From NCBI RefSeq assembly GCF_005047595.1, contig NZ_SUPL01000006.1, positions 1 through 64,000 on the forward strand: a stretch of DNA of 64,000 bases. Reading direction: 5' to 3'. This DNA comes from Pontimicrobium aquaticum. GTDB lineage: Bacteria > Bacteroidota > Bacteroidia > Flavobacteriales > Flavobacteriaceae. This document shows positions 36,817-46,202 of the stretch, piece by piece. The stretch's first letter is position 1, and each line of letters starts with the position of its first letter. Position numbers and translations under genes: made by a program. A model generated the notes under the pieces. That model ran no database searches. It saw only the letters and a program-made list of their open reading frames with translations, and was not told where the DNA came from.

Positions 36817-36853
36817 AAGTCCGATAAACAAATTGATTTTCGGACTTTTTTTA
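36817..36853 (+). terminator. Rho-independent terminator after the collagen-like lipoprotein
   Basis: AAGTCCGA (36817-36824) pairs with TCGGACTT (36840-36847), followed by a run of T to 36852. The 15-nt loop contains TTGATTTT, which can also pair with AAAATCAA just before the stem, giving two alternative folds. Confidence 0.75.
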
Positions 36854-36900
36854 TGCAAAATAATTAACTGTTGTTTTCTCTATTATATGCAGACAACAAT

Positions 36901-36908
36901 TATATTTG
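36901..36908 (+). promoter_or_regulatory. Candidate -7 box of sdaA
   Basis: TATATTTG matches TAnnTTTG, 24 bp before the ATG at 36933. The -33 region is T-rich without a clear TTTG. Confidence 0.4.
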
Positions 36909-36932
36909 TCCAAACACTAAAAGTATTAGTTA

Positions 36933-38354
36933 ATGGAATGTATTTCTGTTTTTGATATGCTAAAAATAGGTGTAGGACCATCTAGTTCTCACACTTTAGG
37001 ACCTTGGCGTGCTGCCGAAAGATGGATTAATGAGCTAAAAGCTTCCAATAAATTTGATAAGGTTGAAAAAATTACCGTTGACCTCTATGGTTCTTTATCA
37101 TTAACTGGAAAAGGACATGCCACAGATTTAGCAATAATACTAGGTTTAAGTGGTGCAGATCCTGAAGTAATTCCAACCGAATCTATCGATATTATTATTG
37201 CCTCAGTAAAAAACACTAACACCTTAGTTTTTAATAATGAAAAGCTTCTAGAATTTAGTTTTGAATCGGACATTATTTACAATAGAAAATTTCTGCCATT
37301 TCATGCTAATGGCATGAAATTTACTGCAACCATTAACGGTAAAAAATCGAGCTCTAAATTTTACTCCATTGGTGGTGGTTTTGTTGTTAAAGAAGAGCGT
37401 AAAAACGCTAAAAAGAATAAAGAGATTTTTAAATCTTTTCCTCACCCTATTGCCAATGGAAAAGAACTTTTAGCATATTGCAATGAATTAAACCAAACTA
37501 TTTCAGAAGTCGTAATTGAAAATGAAAAGTCACTCCGTAGTGATGACGAGATTGACTATGAAATGAATCGTGTGTGGAATACCATGTTAGAATGTATGTA
37601 TATTGGGTGTCATACCGAAGGTAATTTACCTGGAGGACTCAATGTAAGGCGACGTGCTTATGATATACATCAAAAACTTATTGGTGATTTTAAATACGAA
37701 AATCCACAACAATGGTTAGAAGCCATTAGAAGTACTGAAGTGAAATTTAGACAGATTTTAAAGTGGGTAAGCTGTTTTGCTTTAAGTGTTAACGAAGTAA
37801 ATGCGTCATTAGGTCGTGTGGTTACAGCTCCAACAAATGGAAGTGCTGGAGTAATTCCTGCAGTTTTAATGTATTATTTAGTTATTGAGAATCACCAAGC
37901 AAATTTTAAAGATATTAAACAATTTTTATTAGTAGCTGGAGAAATAGGTAGTATTTTTAAAAAAGGAGCTACCATTAGCGCAGCTATGGGAGGTTGTCAA
38001 GCCGAAATTGGTGTAAGTTCGGCAATGGCTGCAGGTGCCTTGTGTGAGGTATTAGGAGGAACTCCAGATCAAGTATTAATTGCAGCTGAGATAGCCATGG
38101 AACATCATTTAGGGTTAACTTGCGATCCAATAGCTGGTTTGGTTCAAATACCTTGTATTGAACGTAATTCGATGGGAGCCATAAAAGCCATTAATGCAGC
38201 TGAATTAGCATTAGAAACTGATCCAAAAAATGTAAAAGTACCTTTAGATGAAGTCGTAAATACTATGTGGGAAACCGCAAAAGACATGCATACCAAATAC
38301 AAAGAAACCTCCGAAGGAGGTTTAGCTGTTAGGGTTAGTTTATCTGATTGTTAA
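36933..38354 (+). CDS. sdaA: L-serine ammonia-lyase (L-serine dehydratase)
   Basis: Iron-sulfur enzyme turning L-serine into pyruvate and ammonia. 473 aa single chain with beta and alpha domains fused. Motifs are [27 protein letters not shown] at the N terminus, [14 protein letters not shown], and the cluster cysteines in [18 protein letters not shown] and IPCIERNS. The stop shares TTAA (38351-38354) with the converging gene. The ATG at 36933 gives the normal start. Confidence 0.95.
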   Translation: MECISVFDMLKIGVGPSSSHTLGPWRAAERWINELKASNKFDKVEKITVDLYGSLSLTGKGHATDLAIILGLSGADPEVIPTESIDIIIASVKNTNTLVFNNEKLLEFSFESDIIYNRKFLPFHANGMKFTATINGKKSSSKFYSIGGGFVVKEERKNAKKNKEIFKSFPHPIANGKELLAYCNELNQTISEVVIENEKSLRSDDEIDYEMNRVWNTMLECMYIGCHTEGNLPGGLNVRRRAYDIHQKLIGDFKYENPQQWLEAIRSTEVKFRQILKWVSCFALSVNEVNASLGRVVTAPTNGSAGVIPAVLMYYLVIENHQANFKDIKQFLLVAGEIGSIFKKGATISAAMGGCQAEIGVSSAMAAGALCEVLGGTPDQVLIAAEIAMEHHLGLTCDPIAGLVQIPCIERNSMGAIKAINAAELALETDPKNVKVPLDEVVNTMWETAKDMHTKYKETSEGGLAVRVSLSDC

Positions 38355-38818
38355 TTTTTCCCTTCATTACAACCAGTACGCTGTCTTGTATCTATTAAAT
38401 AGATAATTTTCCATTGTCCATTATCGTTAAACAATTGAAAAGAATTAACGCCACAATGGCTAAATTCACCATTTCGCCAAAATTCGTAAGGTGTCCAAGC
38501 ATTTGCCATATTATTATCAACTTTAATAATATAATCTAACAAACGTTCGTCCCATTTTTCTGTATCAGGTCTGTTTGCAATAGCATTAACTAAATCGGTA
38601 GATTCACTACTTCTTAAAACATCTTCTCCCTTTTGGTTTTTAAAAGCGGTTTGCGTTGTAAATTTACCATACATCACCGTTTTCATCATGGTAGTATCTC
38701 CTTTATGAAACCCTTCAAAAAAAGTGTCAATAGCTGCCTTAACTTTAGCAGTTTTATCATCTTGTGAGTACATGGCTGTGGTAGTTAAACACAAGCATAA
38801 AAGTAAAATTCGTAACAT
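38351..38818 (-). CDS. Secreted NTF2/SnoaL-like protein
   Basis: 155 aa with a signal peptide (residues 1-20, TTAMYSQ end). The mature part has the NTF2-like pattern: KAAIDTFFEGFHKGDTTMMKTVMY helix, then HCGVNSFQLFNDNGQWKIIYLID strands. Such domains are often found in secreted or ketosteroid-isomerase-like proteins, mostly of unknown function. The C-terminal [12 protein letters not shown] has one Cys that could pair with the earlier HCG Cys. Confidence 0.78.
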   Translation of the reverse strand: MLRILLLCLCLTTTAMYSQDDKTAKVKAAIDTFFEGFHKGDTTMMKTVMYGKFTTQTAFKNQKGEDVLRSSESTDLVNAIANRPDTEKWDERLLDYIIKVDNNMANAWTPYEFWRNGEFSHCGVNSFQLFNDNGQWKIIYLIDTRQRTGCNEGKN

Positions 38819-38928
38819 ATTATTATTTTTTTACTAAAGTAAGTTATCAAAAACTAAAAAAGAAAAGTTTAACAGTATTTATAGCTTTCTGTTAATTTAC
38901 TATTTTTACGGTTCAATTTATATAAACT

Positions 38929-39747
38929 ATGTCAACAGCAAAAAAAGAATACAAAAGGGTTACTACAAAATCGTTGGTAGATATGAAAAGTAATGGCGAA
39001 AAAATCTCCATGCTCACAGCTTACGATTATACCATGGCGAAAATTGTTGATGGTGCAGGAATAGATGTTATTTTAGTAGGCGACTCAGCAAGTAATGTTA
39101 TGGCTGGACACGAAACTACCTTACCTATTACACTAGATCAAATGATTTATCATGCATCGTCTGTAATTCGCGCTGTTGAAAGAGCATTAGTCGTTGTCGA
39201 TTTACCTTTTGGAAGCTATCAAAGTGACCCGAAAGAAGCATTGCGCTCTGCCATTAGAATTATGAAAGAAAGTGGTGGTCATGCAGTAAAACTTGAAGGC
39301 GGAAAAGAAATTAAAGATTCTATAAAAAGAATCTTAAATGCTGGAGTACCTGTAATGGGACACTTAGGATTAACTCCTCAATCAATCTATAAGTTTGGAA
39401 CTTATACAGTAAGAGCTAAAGAAGAAGAAGAAGCTTTACAATTGATTGAAGACGCCAAAATGCTTGAACGTATTGGTTGTTTTGCCATAGTCTTAGAAAA
39501 AATTCCAGCAAAATTAGCTAAACAAGTGGCCGAAAGTGTGAGCATTCCAATTATTGGAATTGGTGCAGGAAATGGTGTTGATGGGCAAGTGCTGGTGCTT
39601 CATGATATGATAGGAATGACCCATGAATTCAACCCGCGTTTTTTAAGACGTTATATGAATTTATTTGAAGACATGACCAGTGCTATTTCGCAATATGTTG
39701 ATGATGTAAAAAGTGTTGACTTTCCTAATGAATCTGAACAATATTAA
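38929..39747 (+). CDS. panB: 3-Methyl-2-oxobutanoate hydroxymethyltransferase
   Basis: First step of pantothenate (CoA precursor) synthesis: ketoisovalerate plus methylene-THF to ketopantoate. 272 aa TIM barrel with [35 protein letters not shown], the catalytic Lys/Glu region [10 protein letters not shown] and [20 protein letters not shown] near the C terminus. It is followed after 8 bp by the pseudouridine synthase gene, probably co-transcribed. panC and panD are not in this window. Confidence 0.97.
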   Translation: MSTAKKEYKRVTTKSLVDMKSNGEKISMLTAYDYTMAKIVDGAGIDVILVGDSASNVMAGHETTLPITLDQMIYHASSVIRAVERALVVVDLPFGSYQSDPKEALRSAIRIMKESGGHAVKLEGGKEIKDSIKRILNAGVPVMGHLGLTPQSIYKFGTYTVRAKEEEEALQLIEDAKMLERIGCFAIVLEKIPAKLAKQVAESVSIPIIGIGAGNGVDGQVLVLHDMIGMTHEFNPRFLRRYMNLFEDMTSAISQYVDDVKSVDFPNESEQY

Positions 39748-39755
39748 TAGTTTAG

Positions 39756-40454
39756 ATGTTAAAAACTCTTTCTAACAAGTCTAATCTACAAGTTCTTTAC
39801 GAAGACAATCATCTAATAATCATTAATAAACGTGCTGGTGATATTGTACAAGGTGATAAAACTGGAGACAAACCCTTAAGCGACGTTGTAAAGGAGTTTC
39901 TTAAAGATAAATACAATAAGCCCGGAAATGTATATTTAGGCGTAACACATCGCTTAGACAGACCAACAACAGGAATTGTAGTATTTGCCAAAACATCAAA
40001 GGCTTTACCAAGACTTAATAAAATGTTTTCTGATAAAAAAGTAAATAAAACGTATTGGGCTGTGGTTAAACAAAAGCCCCAATCAGAAAAAGACACTTTA
40101 ACTCATTGGTTAAAAAAGAATCCTAGAAACAATAAATCTACAGCTTACAACCACGAAATAAAGGATAGTAAGAAAGCCATTCTACATTATAAAATCATAA
40201 AAGCACTAAACAATTACTACTTACTAGAAATTAATTTAGAAACTGGGCGACATCATCAAATTCGTTGCCAACTATCAAGTATTGGTTCTCCAATAAAAGG
40301 CGATTTAAAGTATGGTTTCGATAGAAGTAATAAAGATGCGAGTATTCATTTACATGCTCGTAAAATAGATTTTATTCATCCTGTAAGTAAAGAACAAGTA
40401 ATTGTCGTTGCACCAACACCCAAAGATCCTATTTGGGATGCTTGTACTAACTAA
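39756..40454 (+). CDS. RluA-family 23S rRNA / tRNA pseudouridine synthase
   Basis: 232 aa. The catalytic Asp is Asp68 in THRLDRPTTGIVVFAKT, and the later GRHHQIRCQL and DLKYGFDR motifs are those of the RluA class. No N-terminal S4 domain is present, so it is a short single-domain member (RluA/TruC type). The target position cannot be told from sequence. Confidence 0.92.
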   Translation: MLKTLSNKSNLQVLYEDNHLIIINKRAGDIVQGDKTGDKPLSDVVKEFLKDKYNKPGNVYLGVTHRLDRPTTGIVVFAKTSKALPRLNKMFSDKKVNKTYWAVVKQKPQSEKDTLTHWLKKNPRNNKSTAYNHEIKDSKKAILHYKIIKALNNYYLLEINLETGRHHQIRCQLSSIGSPIKGDLKYGFDRSNKDASIHLHARKIDFIHPVSKEQVIVVAPTPKDPIWDACTN

Positions 40455-40480
40455 ATTACTATCTTTATAAAAAAAGCACC

Positions 40481-41857
40481 TTGAATATACCTAGCTTACT
40501 TCAACAACAAAGAGCCTATTTTAAAACACAACAAACTAAAGATGTTTCATTTAGAATTAATGTTCTAAAAAAATTAAAGCAAGAAATTGTTTCAAGAGAA
40601 CAAGATGTTTACTCTGCATTAAAAAAAGACTTTAATAAATCTTCTTTCGAAGCTTTTATGAGTGAATATGGAATAGTTCTCTCGGAATTAAACTTAGCCA
40701 TAAAAAAATTAAAATCGTGGTCAAAACCTAAGCGTGTAAAACCGTCGATGTTAACGTTTCCAGCTACTGATTATATATATAAAGAGCCATACGGAACTGT
40801 GTTAGTAATAGCGCCTTGGAATTATCCGTTTTTATTGGCGATAGAACCCTTAATTATGGCGATTTCTGCTGGAAATACTGTTATAGTAAAACCAAGTGAA
40901 TTGACTATTCATACATCACAATTAGTAACTGAAATCATTCAAACTGTTTTTAATAAACAGCATGCCACTTCTATTGAAGGTGGTATTCCTGTTGCAACCG
41001 AATTGTTAGAGCAGAAATGGGACTATATCTTTTTTACTGGAAGTGTACCAGTTGGAAAAATTGTTGCCAAAGCAGCAGCAAAACACTTAACGCCTGTTAC
41101 CTTAGAATTAGGAGGAAAATCACCTTGTATAGTTGACGAAACCATCAATTTAAAACTTGCTGCAAAGCGTATTGTTTGGGGAAAATTCTTTAATGGAGGG
41201 CAAACCTGTATTTCACCAGATTATATCATAGCGCACACATCAATTAAAAAGGAGCTCATTAACGCTTTAAAAAAAGAAATTATTAATGCCTATGGAGAAA
41301 ATCCGAAAAGCTCTAAAGACTTTCCAAGAATTATAAATGAGCGAAATGCCAATCGTTTAAAAGACATGCTTGAAGACGCAAATATTGTTTATGGTGGCGA
41401 GCACAGCATTGAAGAATGTTATATAGCTCCTACTCTAGTCGATAATCCAAGTTTAAATAGCAAATTGATGCAAGACGAAATTTTTGGACCAATACTTCCT
41501 ATTTTAACCTATGCTGATGAAGCAGCTATTGGTGACATTATTAGTAATTATGACAAGCCTTTGTCTCTTTACGTATTTTCTAAAAACAAACAATTTACCA
41601 ATAACATTATAAAAAATTACAGTTTTGGTGGTGGTGCTGTAAACGATCCATTAATTCATTTTGGAAATCACAAATTGCCTTTTGGAGGTGTTGGTGCTAG
41701 TGGCATTGGTGCGTATCATGGTAAACACGGTTTTGATACGTTTTCGCACCATAAATCCATTTCTAAACGAGGCACATGGTTTGATCCTCCAGTGAGATAT
41801 GCACCTTACAAAGGAAAAATAGGGCTATTAAAAAAAATGTTTAAGTGGTTTGGCTAA
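40481..41857 (+). CDS. Aldehyde dehydrogenase (class 3 / fatty aldehyde type)
   Basis: 458 aa, short form without an N-terminal extension. The catalytic Cys is Cys243 in FNGGQTCISPDY and the general-base Glu is Glu209 in TLELGGKSPC; the NAD-binding loop is FTGSVPVGKIV. The C-terminal region (GTWFDPPVRYAPYKGKIGLLKK) resembles class 3 and fatty-aldehyde enzymes. The start must be the TTG at 40481: the frame opens only at 40451, no ATG precedes residue 62, and the family N terminus begins here. Its last 17 bases overlap the convergent histidine kinase gene. Confidence 0.9.
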   Translation: MNIPSLLQQQRAYFKTQQTKDVSFRINVLKKLKQEIVSREQDVYSALKKDFNKSSFEAFMSEYGIVLSELNLAIKKLKSWSKPKRVKPSMLTFPATDYIYKEPYGTVLVIAPWNYPFLLAIEPLIMAISAGNTVIVKPSELTIHTSQLVTEIIQTVFNKQHATSIEGGIPVATELLEQKWDYIFFTGSVPVGKIVAKAAAKHLTPVTLELGGKSPCIVDETINLKLAAKRIVWGKFFNGGQTCISPDYIIAHTSIKKELINALKKEIINAYGENPKSSKDFPRIINERNANRLKDMLEDANIVYGGEHSIEECYIAPTLVDNPSLNSKLMQDEIFGPILPILTYADEAAIGDIISNYDKPLSLYVFSKNKQFTNNIIKNYSFGGGAVNDPLIHFGNHKLPFGGVGASGIGAYHGKHGFDTFSHHKSISKRGTWFDPPVRYAPYKGKIGLLKKMFKWFG

Positions 41858-42614
41858 TTGCTCTTAAGGCAATTGGATAATTTAGCAAGAGCTTTGTTCC
41901 TTGGTTAGGAGTTGAAATTAAGTTAAACTCAGTATTAGTTAGTTTAGCTCGACTTTTCATGTTAATTAAACCAGATCCTTTTTTAACATTTTCTACATTA
42001 AAACCAACACCATTATCTTCAGCGATTATTTGCAAATTATCTTTTTCATAATTCAAAGTTACAGTTAATTGTGTAGCCTTTGAATATTTAACCGCATTAG
42101 ATATAAACTCCTGTAAGATTCTAAAAAGTATTATAGCATCTTTATTGTTTTTAAAAGAATTTTTATCTCCTGAGCTAAGTAATTCAGCTTTTATTGTATT
42201 CATTTTATTCAAGCGTTCAATTTCTGTGCGCAACGATTCTTGAAACCCAAAATTTAACACAACCTCACTATTTAAAACTTTTGATAAACCTCTTACTTCT
42301 TTAATTACATCACTAATAATTGCTTTAGTATCTTCTACTTTATCCTTAATTGAGTCTTGAGCCAAAGACGATATCAAACTCAATTGCATATTAGTCACCG
42401 ATAATAACTGACCAATATTATCATGCAGCTCTAACCCTACATTTTTAAGGGTTTGTTCTTGTATCTCGGTTTTGGTTTTTACTATTTCTTCTTCAAATTC
42501 TCGCTCACGCCGAATTTTTTCTAGAAGCAGTTTGTTTTTTCTTTTTTGGAAACTTGAAAAAAACAAAATAAACATAGCCACTAATAAAGCAATCACCAAA
42601 ATGGTATAAACCAT
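41841..42614 (-). CDS. Membrane-anchored sensor histidine kinase (HisKA_3 type)
   Basis: 257 aa with one membrane helix (residues 1-22, VYTILVIALLVAMFILFF), a coiled linker, and a DHp helix with His64 in LELHDNIGQLLS. The ATP domain has N-box QEFISNAVKYSKA, DNGVGFN and GSGLINMKSRAKL. This class partners NarL-type response regulators, but none is adjacent. The frame extends to 42683, overlapping the upstream gene by 64 bp; I prefer the ATG at 42614, which starts 5 bp after that gene's stop. It has no sensor domain, so a partner protein probably supplies input. Confidence 0.85.
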   Translation of the reverse strand: MVYTILVIALLVAMFILFFSSFQKRKNKLLLEKIRREREFEEEIVKTKTEIQEQTLKNVGLELHDNIGQLLSVTNMQLSLISSLAQDSIKDKVEDTKAIISDVIKEVRGLSKVLNSEVVLNFGFQESLRTEIERLNKMNTIKAELLSSGDKNSFKNNKDAIILFRILQEFISNAVKYSKATQLTVTLNYEKDNLQIIAEDNGVGFNVENVKKGSGLINMKSRAKLTNTEFNLISTPNQGTKLLLNYPIALRAISQTT

Positions 42615-42619
42615 TAAAG

Positions 42620-43345
42620 CTATTTGCTCATCACTAATGATTTTACTTTGAAATATGATAAAAGAAATACAACTGTAAAACATAAATACATAATAATATT
42701 AGAACAAAGTAATATAAATTGCCTTAAATAAATAAAATTTGGATTATTAAGAGTATAATAACTACTAAAAATAAATAATGGTGTAATTGCTAATGACCAC
42801 AACAATAAAGTAGTTGATAGATAAAAATGTTTGGACTTGTAGAAAGTCAATATTTTCTCACTATTAATAATGCTTAAATAATAAAGGCAAACGAAAAATG
42901 AAATTATAAGCGTCCGAATCATAAATCCATAAGGAATGGAATTATAAAAAAATGCATCTGAAAACATTAAATAGAAAACCGAAAATATAGAAAACCCTAT
43001 AACAAGTATTTTAATATAATTTTTATGCTTTAAATTGCTTATAAGCCTATCATAATATTTGCCCAAAAGTATTATCAGTATCACAGCGTAAACATTATAC
43101 AACCAATTATTGGTGCAAAAAGGACTGTTTTTGATAAGCACAAACAACTTATTATCATAATTATTTAACATGAATCTTGAATAAATAGCTGTATATTCAA
43201 CAATAACCGTTAGCCATAAATACATAACAAAATATCGAACACTCTCATCTTTACTTTTATAAATATAAAGAGAGCCAGCCATTGCTGCCAAAATTTCCAC
43301 CAAATAAGTTATAGGTGTATAATTATCTAACAAAAACTCTACCAC
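42620..43345 (-). CDS. Multi-pass membrane protein, likely sensor partner of the histidine kinase
   Basis: 241 aa with about seven hydrophobic segments (spread over 12-30, 40-58, 78-98, 108-128, 133-150, 175-195 and 207-235). It has no enzyme motif and I do not recognise a named family, although membrane proteins with such layout commonly stand beside histidine kinases in flavobacteria. The start is the GTG at 43345; the next Met is at residue 22, inside the first segment's end. It is tightly spaced with the 130-aa gene (11 bp) and the kinase (5 bp), so the three form one operon. Role as receptor is inference. Confidence 0.7.
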   Translation of the reverse strand: MVEFLLDNYTPITYLVEILAAMAGSLYIYKSKDESVRYFVMYLWLTVIVEYTAIYSRFMLNNYDNKLFVLIKNSPFCTNNWLYNVYAVILIILLGKYYDRLISNLKHKNYIKILVIGFSIFSVFYLMFSDAFFYNSIPYGFMIRTLIISFFVCLYYLSIINSEKILTFYKSKHFYLSTTLLLWSLAITPLFIFSSYYTLNNPNFIYLRQFILLCSNIIMYLCFTVVFLLSYFKVKSLVMSK

Positions 43346-43356
43346 TTAACACTACA

Positions 43357-43749
43357 TTATTGAGGATAATTTGCTCCTGGTGGGTCTCCTTGTTGACCTA
43401 AATTTAATCCATCACCATCAGGAATATCAGAGCCATCACTATTACTACCATCTTTACCATCAGGCATATAAGCAGTTGGCACAATAAACGAAGTTGAATA
43501 CCCAGCTTCACCATCAACGGTTGGGTAAGCCCCACAATAAATTCTTATTCCATTCATTTCATAACCAAGCTCTCTCGCTTGATTTTCAGCATACTGTAAA
43601 TATGTTTTGATATCTTCCAACGAATACCAAGATGATCTATTATCTGGTCGTTTAGTAATATCCTTACTAATTAATTCGCATCGTTCTGTAAATGCATCGT
43701 TAAGTTGTTTTGCCTCTTCAGGTGAGATTAATCCATTAATTTTTGCCAT
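43357..43749 (-). CDS. 130-aa soluble protein of unknown function, first gene of the kinase operon
   Basis: The N-terminal two thirds reads MAKINGLISPEEAKQLNDAF, then RPDNRSSWYSLEDIKTYLQYAENQARELGYEMNGIRIYCGAYP in its order, and the C-terminal third is a low-complexity Asp/Gly/Ser/Pro tail (about 100-130). No signal peptide or membrane segment is seen. Similar proteins are common in flavobacteria but unnamed. The frame opens with TTG at 43755; the ATG at 43749 is the likely start. It may be a partner of the membrane protein and kinase that follow. Confidence 0.65.
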   Translation of the reverse strand: MAKINGLISPEEAKQLNDAFTERCELISKDITKRPDNRSSWYSLEDIKTYLQYAENQARELGYEMNGIRIYCGAYPTVDGEAGYSTSFIVPTAYMPDGKDGSNSDGSDIPDGDGLNLGQQGDPPGANYPQ

Positions 43750-43884
43750 AATCAAATAATGTTAATGTTAATAAATAGTCTATTGACGCTAAAAATCATT
43801 CTTTGGAAGAGTACTATTTATACGACTAAGTTATAGAAAACATATCATAAAAAGAAGAAAAGACTCACTTATAAATAAAAGAAA

Positions 43885-44730
43885 TTAGCTTATTAACTTA
43901 AATATTATTCTATTTCCTGTACATTTTTGAGCTAGTGTATTAATTGCAGACTCTGAAAGTTGTAAAACTCTAGGATATCCTCCAGTTGTTTGACAGTCTC
44001 TCATTAAAACAATCAACTTTCCTGAAGGTGTTAACTGCACAGTTCCTGGTAACACCAATGAGGTGATTATACCACTTAAATCATTAATTATTAATTCATC
44101 CAACTGATAAGCCATTCTATTGTTTTCTTTCGAAATGGTAAACTCTTGATTAAATAATTTATCCATTTGTTCATTGTTTAAAAGCTTAAACTCTGGCCCT
44201 TTATAAACTGATATCGTTTTTTCATTAAGATAATCTGTTCTAATCTTAATAGACGAATATGCTTTACTTCTATGATTTTTAGGTTGAATTTTAAGAACAC
44301 CCCCCTTTTTAACACTTATAGCTTTAGTGATTCCTTGATACATACTCCTACTATTCAATACTATTTCAGACTGGAAACCTCCAGAAACTGCTAAATAGAC
44401 TCTAAACCCATTAATTGGTTTGTTAAATGACAAAACCTCACCTTTATTCACATTTACAAGAGTATTGTTATTAATAATGGTATTGGCAAGACTCGGTGAA
44501 AGGTTGGCTCCTGTAATGACAATAGCAGTATCACAGCAAAATTCAAGCTTTGGCCCTAACATAGTTATTTCTAAAACCGCACAATTCTCATCATTACCCA
44601 AAATAGCATTAGCCATTTTGCCTGCATATACATCCATTACCCCAGATATAGGGACTCCAAGATGTTGAAAATCTTTCCTGCCTAAGTCTTGAATAGTACT
44701 ATAAAACCCTGGATGAATCACTTTAATCAT
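43885..44730 (-). CDS. pxpC: 5-Oxoprolinase subunit C (biotin-dependent carboxyltransferase family)
   Basis: 281 aa. The N terminus IKVIHPGFYSTIQDLGRKDFQHLGVP and the motif DYLNEKTISVYKGPE, followed by MRDCQTTGGYPRVLQL near the C terminus, are diagnostic of PxpC (formerly KipA). With PxpA and PxpB it forms the ATP-dependent 5-oxoprolinase that opens the spontaneously formed 5-oxoproline ring to glutamate. Start and stop overlap pxpB by 8 bp, so it is translationally coupled. Confidence 0.95.
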   Translation of the reverse strand: MIKVIHPGFYSTIQDLGRKDFQHLGVPISGVMDVYAGKMANAILGNDENCAVLEITMLGPKLEFCCDTAIVITGANLSPSLANTIINNNTLVNVNKGEVLSFNKPINGFRVYLAVSGGFQSEIVLNSRSMYQGITKAISVKKGGVLKIQPKNHRSKAYSSIKIRTDYLNEKTISVYKGPEFKLLNNEQMDKLFNQEFTISKENNRMAYQLDELIINDLSGIITSLVLPGTVQLTPSGKLIVLMRDCQTTGGYPRVLQLSESAINTLAQKCTGNRIIFKLIS

Positions 44731-45481
44731 AAATTACCTCGCTTTCAATAGTATATTCGTTGCTTTTTACTTGACTAAGAATTTCGTAATAACAGCTTTT
44801 TGAAACAGATACAAACTGAATTCTATCTCCAGCTTTTGCAAAACAAGGGCTTTGATTAGTAATATTAAAAAAGTCTAATGGTGTATTTCCAATAATGTTC
44901 CAACCACCAGGACTTTTATTTGGGTAAACTCCTGTTTGTGATCCACCAATGGCTACCGATCCTTTTTTAACATAAAGTCTTGGTGCATTTTTTCGTGGAA
45001 AATATAGTTGTTCATCCAATCCTCCCAAGTATAAAAAACCAGGTAAAAACCCAATAAAATAAACAAGATAATTTGTTGCAGTATGCAACTCGATAATATT
45101 GGAAATTTCAATATTTTTTTTAAAAGAAATATCTTCTAAATCCAGTCCAAATTCAACGTCATAACACACTGGGATTTTCCAGAGTTTGGAATCATTAATA
45201 TCATCACCTAACTCATCAAAATAAATGCTATTAAGCACCAAAACTTCATTATAGAAATTATTTATAGCTAAACTATAACTTATTAATATCGAGTTGTATG
45301 CAGACTTTATATAAACTTTTTCTTTAAAATAATGATTTTCTATTTTTTTCTTATACAAAAGAACATCTTTAAGTGTTTTTTTTGAGATAATTTGTGGCCA
45401 TTCAATTAAAATTGAACGTTCACCAAAAGGTTTGTATTGTAGTTTAAAATCACCCAAATCATCATTGAATTTTAATTCCAA
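44723..45481 (-). CDS. pxpB: 5-Oxoprolinase subunit B
   Basis: 252 aa, KipI/PxpB family. YKPFGERSILIEW at the start, IGFLPGFLYLGGLDEQLYFPRK and GSVAIGGSQTGVYPNKSPGGWNIIGNTPL (about 178-206) are typical of the family. The only possible start before the family N terminus is the TTG at 45481, which overlaps pxpA by 20 bp; there is no Met nearby. So it is a rare-start, coupled gene in pxpA-pxpB-pxpC. Confidence 0.93.
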   Translation of the reverse strand: MELKFNDDLGDFKLQYKPFGERSILIEWPQIISKKTLKDVLLYKKKIENHYFKEKVYIKSAYNSILISYSLAINNFYNEVLVLNSIYFDELGDDINDSKLWKIPVCYDVEFGLDLEDISFKKNIEISNIIELHTATNYLVYFIGFLPGFLYLGGLDEQLYFPRKNAPRLYVKKGSVAIGGSQTGVYPNKSPGGWNIIGNTPLDFFNITNQSPCFAKAGDRIQFVSVSKSCYYEILSQVKSNEYTIESEVIYD

Positions 45482-46202
45482 AATCTATCAGGTTTTGTCT
45501 TAATTTTTTAATCAATTTTAGAGCTTCTGGATTATCACCATGAACGCAAATTGTTTCTGCTTCAATAAACACTTCTACACTATTAATTGTTTTAACTTTT
45601 TTATGCAAAATCATATTTTGAATATGACTTGTCATAACATCTTCATCTTTAATAATGGCATTTTCTTTTGATCTTGAAACTAGCGATAAGTCATCATTAT
45701 AATTCCTGTCTGCAAATACTTCATACGTAATTGGAATCTTTTCTTTTATAGCAATTCCCGAAATAACAGAACCAAAAGGAACGTAAAGTTTTAATGGCAA
45801 ATGAATACTTTTCATCACTTCAACAACAACCTCTGCTGTTTTTTTATCTGTCGCAGCTAAATTATATAACGCTCCATGCGGTTTTACATGATGCAATGCA
45901 GCATGATTATCTCTAACCACGCTCATCAAGGTTTTAATTTGGTTTTTAATAGTTTGATACAATGCTGAACAAGACATCTTAACAATTTGTCTTCCAAAAT
46001 TCTCCTTATCAGGAAACGAAGGGTGCGCTCCTATCTTTACTCTATTCTCTTTTGCTAACGCTACACACCAATTCATAGTTTCTAGGTTACCAGCGTGTCC
46101 ACCACAAGCAATATTACAAGAGGAAAGCAAAGGTATTAAATTGGCTTCATTACCAACACCTTCACCAATATCAGCATTTATATCTATGGAAATATTTGTC
46201 AT
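45462..46202 (-). CDS. pxpA: 5-Oxoprolinase subunit A (LamB/YcsF family)
   Basis: 246 aa. It starts SIDINADIGEGVGNE with the conserved Asp/Asn cluster, then SCNIACGGHAGN, RVKIGAHPSFPD and HVKPHGALYNLAA, the hallmarks of the YcsF family. Its ATG directly follows the stop of the transporter gene, with no gap. Together the three subunits form the 5-oxoprolinase. Confidence 0.95.
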   Translation of the reverse strand: MTNISIDINADIGEGVGNEANLIPLLSSCNIACGGHAGNLETMNWCVALAKENRVKIGAHPSFPDKENFGRQIVKMSCSALYQTIKNQIKTLMSVVRDNHAALHHVKPHGALYNLAATDKKTAEVVVEVMKSIHLPLKLYVPFGSVISGIAIKEKIPITYEVFADRNYNDDLSLVSRSKENAIIKDEDVMTSHIQNMILHKKVKTINSVEVFIEAETICVHGDNPEALKLIKKLRQNLIDFGIKIQ

